64,000 nt of DNA from Fodinibacter sp963695175. GTDB taxonomy: Bacteria; Actinomycetota; Actinomycetes; Actinomycetales; Dermatophilaceae. The notes below the pieces were generated by a model. That model did not search any database. It was not told the DNA's origin and saw nothing but the letters and a program-made list of their open reading frames with translations. This document shows positions 61,944 to 64,000 of this stretch, piece after piece (within the stretch, counting starts at the first letter, position 1; every line of letters starts with the position of its first letter). Position numbers and translations under genes: made by a program. Location of the stretch: contig CAVOGG010000002.1 in NCBI GenBank assembly GCA_963695175.1, positions 594,700-658,699 on the forward strand, in the 5' to 3' direction.

Positions 61944-62851
61944 GCGGCGTCTACTGACGTCTGAAAGTCCGCACTGTCTCGGGTCATCTCCATGAATGCT
62001 GATTCCAAGGAGGCTCGCTCTTGGTGTAGCTCGTGGATCACCACACCGGCGCGGAACGCCTGCTCGCCGACTTCTTGCGCCGTGGCGCCAGCGACGATCA
62101 GACTGTCGCCGTCCTCAGTGACGCGCACGTCCCGGCCGGCCAACGCGGTGCCGAGCTTGTCCAGTCGCGATGCCCGCACCCGGACAGTTGCCTGACGACC
62201 GGTCTCCAGGAAATCCTTCGTACCCACATCTGCAAGCAGCTTCCCCCGACCAATGATCAAGAGATGGTCCGCAGTTACGGCCATCTCATTCATCAAGTGA
62301 CTTGAGATCAGGATGGTCCGGCCCTCGTCGGCCAAGGTTCGCAGGAACGCGCGAATCCAGACGATGCCTTCCGGGTCGAGCCCGTTGAGAGGCTCGTCGA
62401 ACAAGAGGACGCCAGGCTCTCCCAACAGGGCAGCGGCTATGCCGAGCCTCTGCAGCATGCCAAGTGAATAGGTCTTGATCCGCTTGGTGCCGGCCGTCCG
62501 CAAACCGACGATGTCGAGGACCGTGTCCACACGCCGTCGTGGGAGGCCGTTGCTGTCTGCGAGGGCGCGCAGGTGCGCCCGTCCCGACCTTCCCTTATTG
62601 ACGTCTCGAGCATCCAGCAGTGCCCCAGTCGTGCGCAGGGGTGCCGGCGAATCCCTATGGGGGCGGCCATTGATGAGAGCGACACCCGAGGTCTGATGAT
62701 CGAGCCCGAGAAGAATCCTCATGGTGGTGCTCTTCCCAGCGCCGTTCGGACCGAGGAAGCCGGTGACACGTCCCGGTTCTACCCGAAACGTGAGGTCGTC
62801 CACGGCGAGAGCAGACCCATATCGTTTGGTGAGCGACCTGGCCTCAATCAT
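61940..62851 (-). CDS. ABC transporter ATP-binding protein
   Basis: 303 residues from ATG 62851 (GTG 62860 possible). Walker A FLGPNGAGKSTTMRI, signature YSLGMLQRLGIA, Walker B GVLLFDEPLNGLDP and H-loop ISSHLMNE are present. The C-terminal domain of about 80 residues is typical of ABC-2 ATPases of the NatA/BcrA group. Its start overlaps the end of the SRPBCC gene and its end overlaps the permease gene. Confidence 0.94.
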   Translation of the reverse strand: MIEARSLTKRYGSALAVDDLTFRVEPGRVTGFLGPNGAGKSTTMRILLGLDHQTSGVALINGRPHRDSPAPLRTTGALLDARDVNKGRSGRAHLRALADSNGLPRRRVDTVLDIVGLRTAGTKRIKTYSLGMLQRLGIAAALLGEPGVLLFDEPLNGLDPEGIVWIRAFLRTLADEGRTILISSHLMNEMAVTADHLLIIGRGKLLADVGTKDFLETGRQATVRVRASRLDKLGTALAGRDVRVTEDGDSLIVAGATAQEVGEQAFRAGVVIHELHQERASLESAFMEMTRDSADFQTSVDAA

Positions 62852-63308
62852 TGCCCTCACCGTTGCTTGCGAGCGCGTCGAGGTGAATCTTCAAGGCTTG
62901 TTCGTACTGGACCATCCTTCGTTTCATCACTCGCGCGACCACTGGCCGAAGCAACGAGCCCGACCCGGAGAACGAGATCTTGATTGTCCCGTGCACCGTG
63001 GTGATGCTGCCGTCGCTTGACACGGTGTTGGTTCCCGAGGCCAGCACGGGGCCTGCGCCCAACGTCTGGAAGTCGATGCGTCCGCCGCCTGAGTCGATGC
63101 GCGCCTGAAGGCGACGCTCAGCGACGCCTCCCGGGCCCTGCTTGACGCTCTGGCGATAGACGGCACCGTCTTCCCCAGCCGCACCGGACACGAGCACGCA
63201 CTCCAGAACGTCATCCCGCCATTCGGCTTGATGGCGGAAGTCAGCAAGGTACGCGCGGACAAGATCTTCTGCGGTGCTTGTGTGCACAGTTAGTTCACCG
63301 TTGACCAT
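62844..63308 (-). CDS. SRPBCC (START-like) family protein
   Basis: 154 residues from ATG 63308, with AGGAGG five bases upstream. VHTSTAEDLVRAYLADFRHQAEWRDDVLECVLV and the later ITTVHGTIKISFSGSGSLLRPVVARVMKRRM are typical SRPBCC strands and last helix. It may bind a hydrophobic ligand, perhaps the exported compound. First gene of the operon with the ABC exporter; divergent from MarR across a perfect palindrome. Confidence 0.8.
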   Translation of the reverse strand: MVNGELTVHTSTAEDLVRAYLADFRHQAEWRDDVLECVLVSGAAGEDGAVYRQSVKQGPGGVAERRLQARIDSGGGRIDFQTLGAGPVLASGTNTVSSDGSITTVHGTIKISFSGSGSLLRPVVARVMKRRMVQYEQALKIHLDALASNGEGND

Positions 63309-63338
63309 GGTGGCCTCCTGATGGGTATCGTGACGGTG

Positions 63339-63351
63339 TGTAATCATTACA
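63339..63351. promoter_or_regulatory. MarR-type operator palindrome
   Basis: TGTAAT-C-ATTACA between the divergent SRPBCC and MarR genes. Likely site of autoregulation and control of the exporter operon. Confidence 0.7.
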
Positions 63352-63384
63352 TCATGAACAATTCCGGTTTGGTAGGGTTTTCCC

Positions 63385-63876
63385 GTGCCATCTTCGCCCG
63401 AGCCCGTGCCGCCTCCTAGTACCGCCTTCCTCCTCACCCAAGTCGGCACGCACGCCGCAAACCGATTCGCGGAGCGGGTCGCCGAGCTGGGCGTGACTCC
63501 GCCGCAAGTCGGGCTGCTGCGACACATAGCGTCGAATGCTGGACTGAGCCAGCAAGCGGTGGCTGAGCACCTGGGGATGCCGCCGAGCAGGATCGTGGGC
63601 CTGGTCGACGACCTCGAGTCCCGGAACATCCTGGAACGAAAGCGAGACCCGCAGGATCGACGAAACCATGCGCTACACCTGACCCCGCAAGGAATGAAGC
63701 TGCTGGCGGACCTAGCGGTGGTCGGCAAGGAGCACGAGGCCGAGATCACGGCGGCACTGGACGAGAGGCATCGCTCGGCCCTGCGCAGGGCCCTGGAGAT
63801 GATCGCCTCGGACCAAGGGCTCACTCCTGGGGTTCACCCAGGGTTTCGTCGTTTCGCATCACGTCCCGGGCGGTGA
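63385..63876 (+). CDS. MarR family transcriptional regulator
   Basis: 163 residues from a GTG at 63385. The winged helix spans about residues 45-110: VTPPQVGLLRHIASNAGLSQQAVAEHLGMPPSRIVGLVDDLESRNILERKRDPQDRRNHALHLTPQG. The wing and the DRR salt-bridge region are typical. Divergent from the SRPBCC/ABC operon, which it probably represses until a ligand binds. Between repeat copies 22 and 23. Confidence 0.93.
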   Translation: MPSSPEPVPPPSTAFLLTQVGTHAANRFAERVAELGVTPPQVGLLRHIASNAGLSQQAVAEHLGMPPSRIVGLVDDLESRNILERKRDPQDRRNHALHLTPQGMKLLADLAVVGKEHEAEITAALDERHRSALRRALEMIASDQGLTPGVHPGFRRFASRPGR

Positions 63877-63958
63877 ACGTCGTGCACGGGCCTGCCCGGT
63901 GGTGACGTGAATGAAGAGGCCAACGGGGGTCACCCGCAAGCTCCCGGGTGCCACCAAC

Positions 63959-63974
63959 TGGGCGAAGTGACGCA
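63959..63974 (+). repeat. Dispersed oriented repeat, copy 23
   Basis: TGGGCGAAGTGACGCA, 12 of 16. About 80 bp after the MarR gene. Confidence 0.65.
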
Positions 63975-64000
63975 CTCTCACCGGTCATGGCCGAGCTAGA

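Overview
The window is high-GC DNA with frequent GTG and TTG starts, dense overlapping operons and many actinobacterial families (LuxR-type ATP-binding regulators, SpoIIE-type phosphatases, DUF1254, DUF2127, DUF1345, PGM1-like ATP-grasp, TFHG-type polysaccharide deacetylases). It looks like the chromosome of a soil or aquatic actinobacterium, possibly Intrasporangiaceae or Nocardioidaceae; the genus cannot be fixed from the sequence. No rRNA, tRNA, CRISPR array, prophage, intact transposase or integrase is visible.

Layout. 1-2.5 kb: divergent alpha/beta hydrolase and TetR, a VOC protein, a small membrane protein. 3-6.6 kb: Phd/Doc-type toxin-antitoxin locus with a frameshifted toxin, then an SRPBCC and two membrane-protein operon. 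6.7-11.5 kb: catabolic cluster (Baeyer-Villiger-type monooxygenase, MBL hydrolase, fumarylacetoacetate hydrolase, LysR) with four single-base frameshifts. 11.5-15.4 kb: IS256-type remnant, DUF1254 protein, GH51 arabinofuranosidase. 15.5-26.5 kb: mostly one gene per interval (phosphatase, ABC exporter pair, amino-acid oxidase, C26 hydrolase, beta-lactamase-like hydrolase, ATP-grasp ligase). 26.5-30 kb: two small paralogous Cys-rich proteins, a 26-residue membrane peptide, a strongly folded non-coding region, a secreted cupredoxin. 30-38 kb: hydrolase/TetR pair, small proteins, NarL-type two-component system, DUF2127 and YkvA-like proteins, a small zinc-finger protein. 39-47.5 kb: DUF1345, P1-type peptidase lipoprotein, then a six-gene operon with an OmpR-type two-component system, PAP2 phosphatase, deacetylase and YncE-like lipoprotein. 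48-51.3 kb: phospholipase D, a damaged and an intact GNAT acetyltransferase, isochorismatase-type hydrolase. 51.4-58 kb: hydrolases, a large LuxR regulator, an MFS exporter and a small monooxygenase. 58-64 kb: secreted GH32 fructanase, then an ABC exporter/SRPBCC/MarR module.

The most unusual signal is a dispersed repeat, consensus GCGGCGATGAGACGCA. I count 23 copies, all on the + strand whatever the direction of the adjacent genes, and all between genes or at a gene end. Several copies sit in hairpins or have an inverted partner upstream. Successive copies usually enclose one gene or one functional module. A GNAT unit is present twice (49488-49790 with an internal deletion, 50673-51260 intact), and in both places the homology begins and ends at copies of this repeat. 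This is the arrangement expected of mobile gene cassettes separated by recombination sites, as in integrons, but the motif is not the canonical attC core and no recombinase is in the window. It is presented as a hypothesis.

The second candidate is a run of about six stem-loops at 28122-28349, in a 1.3-kb gene-free stretch, that could be a structured RNA. All homology statements here rest on motif recognition by eye; no search was run.
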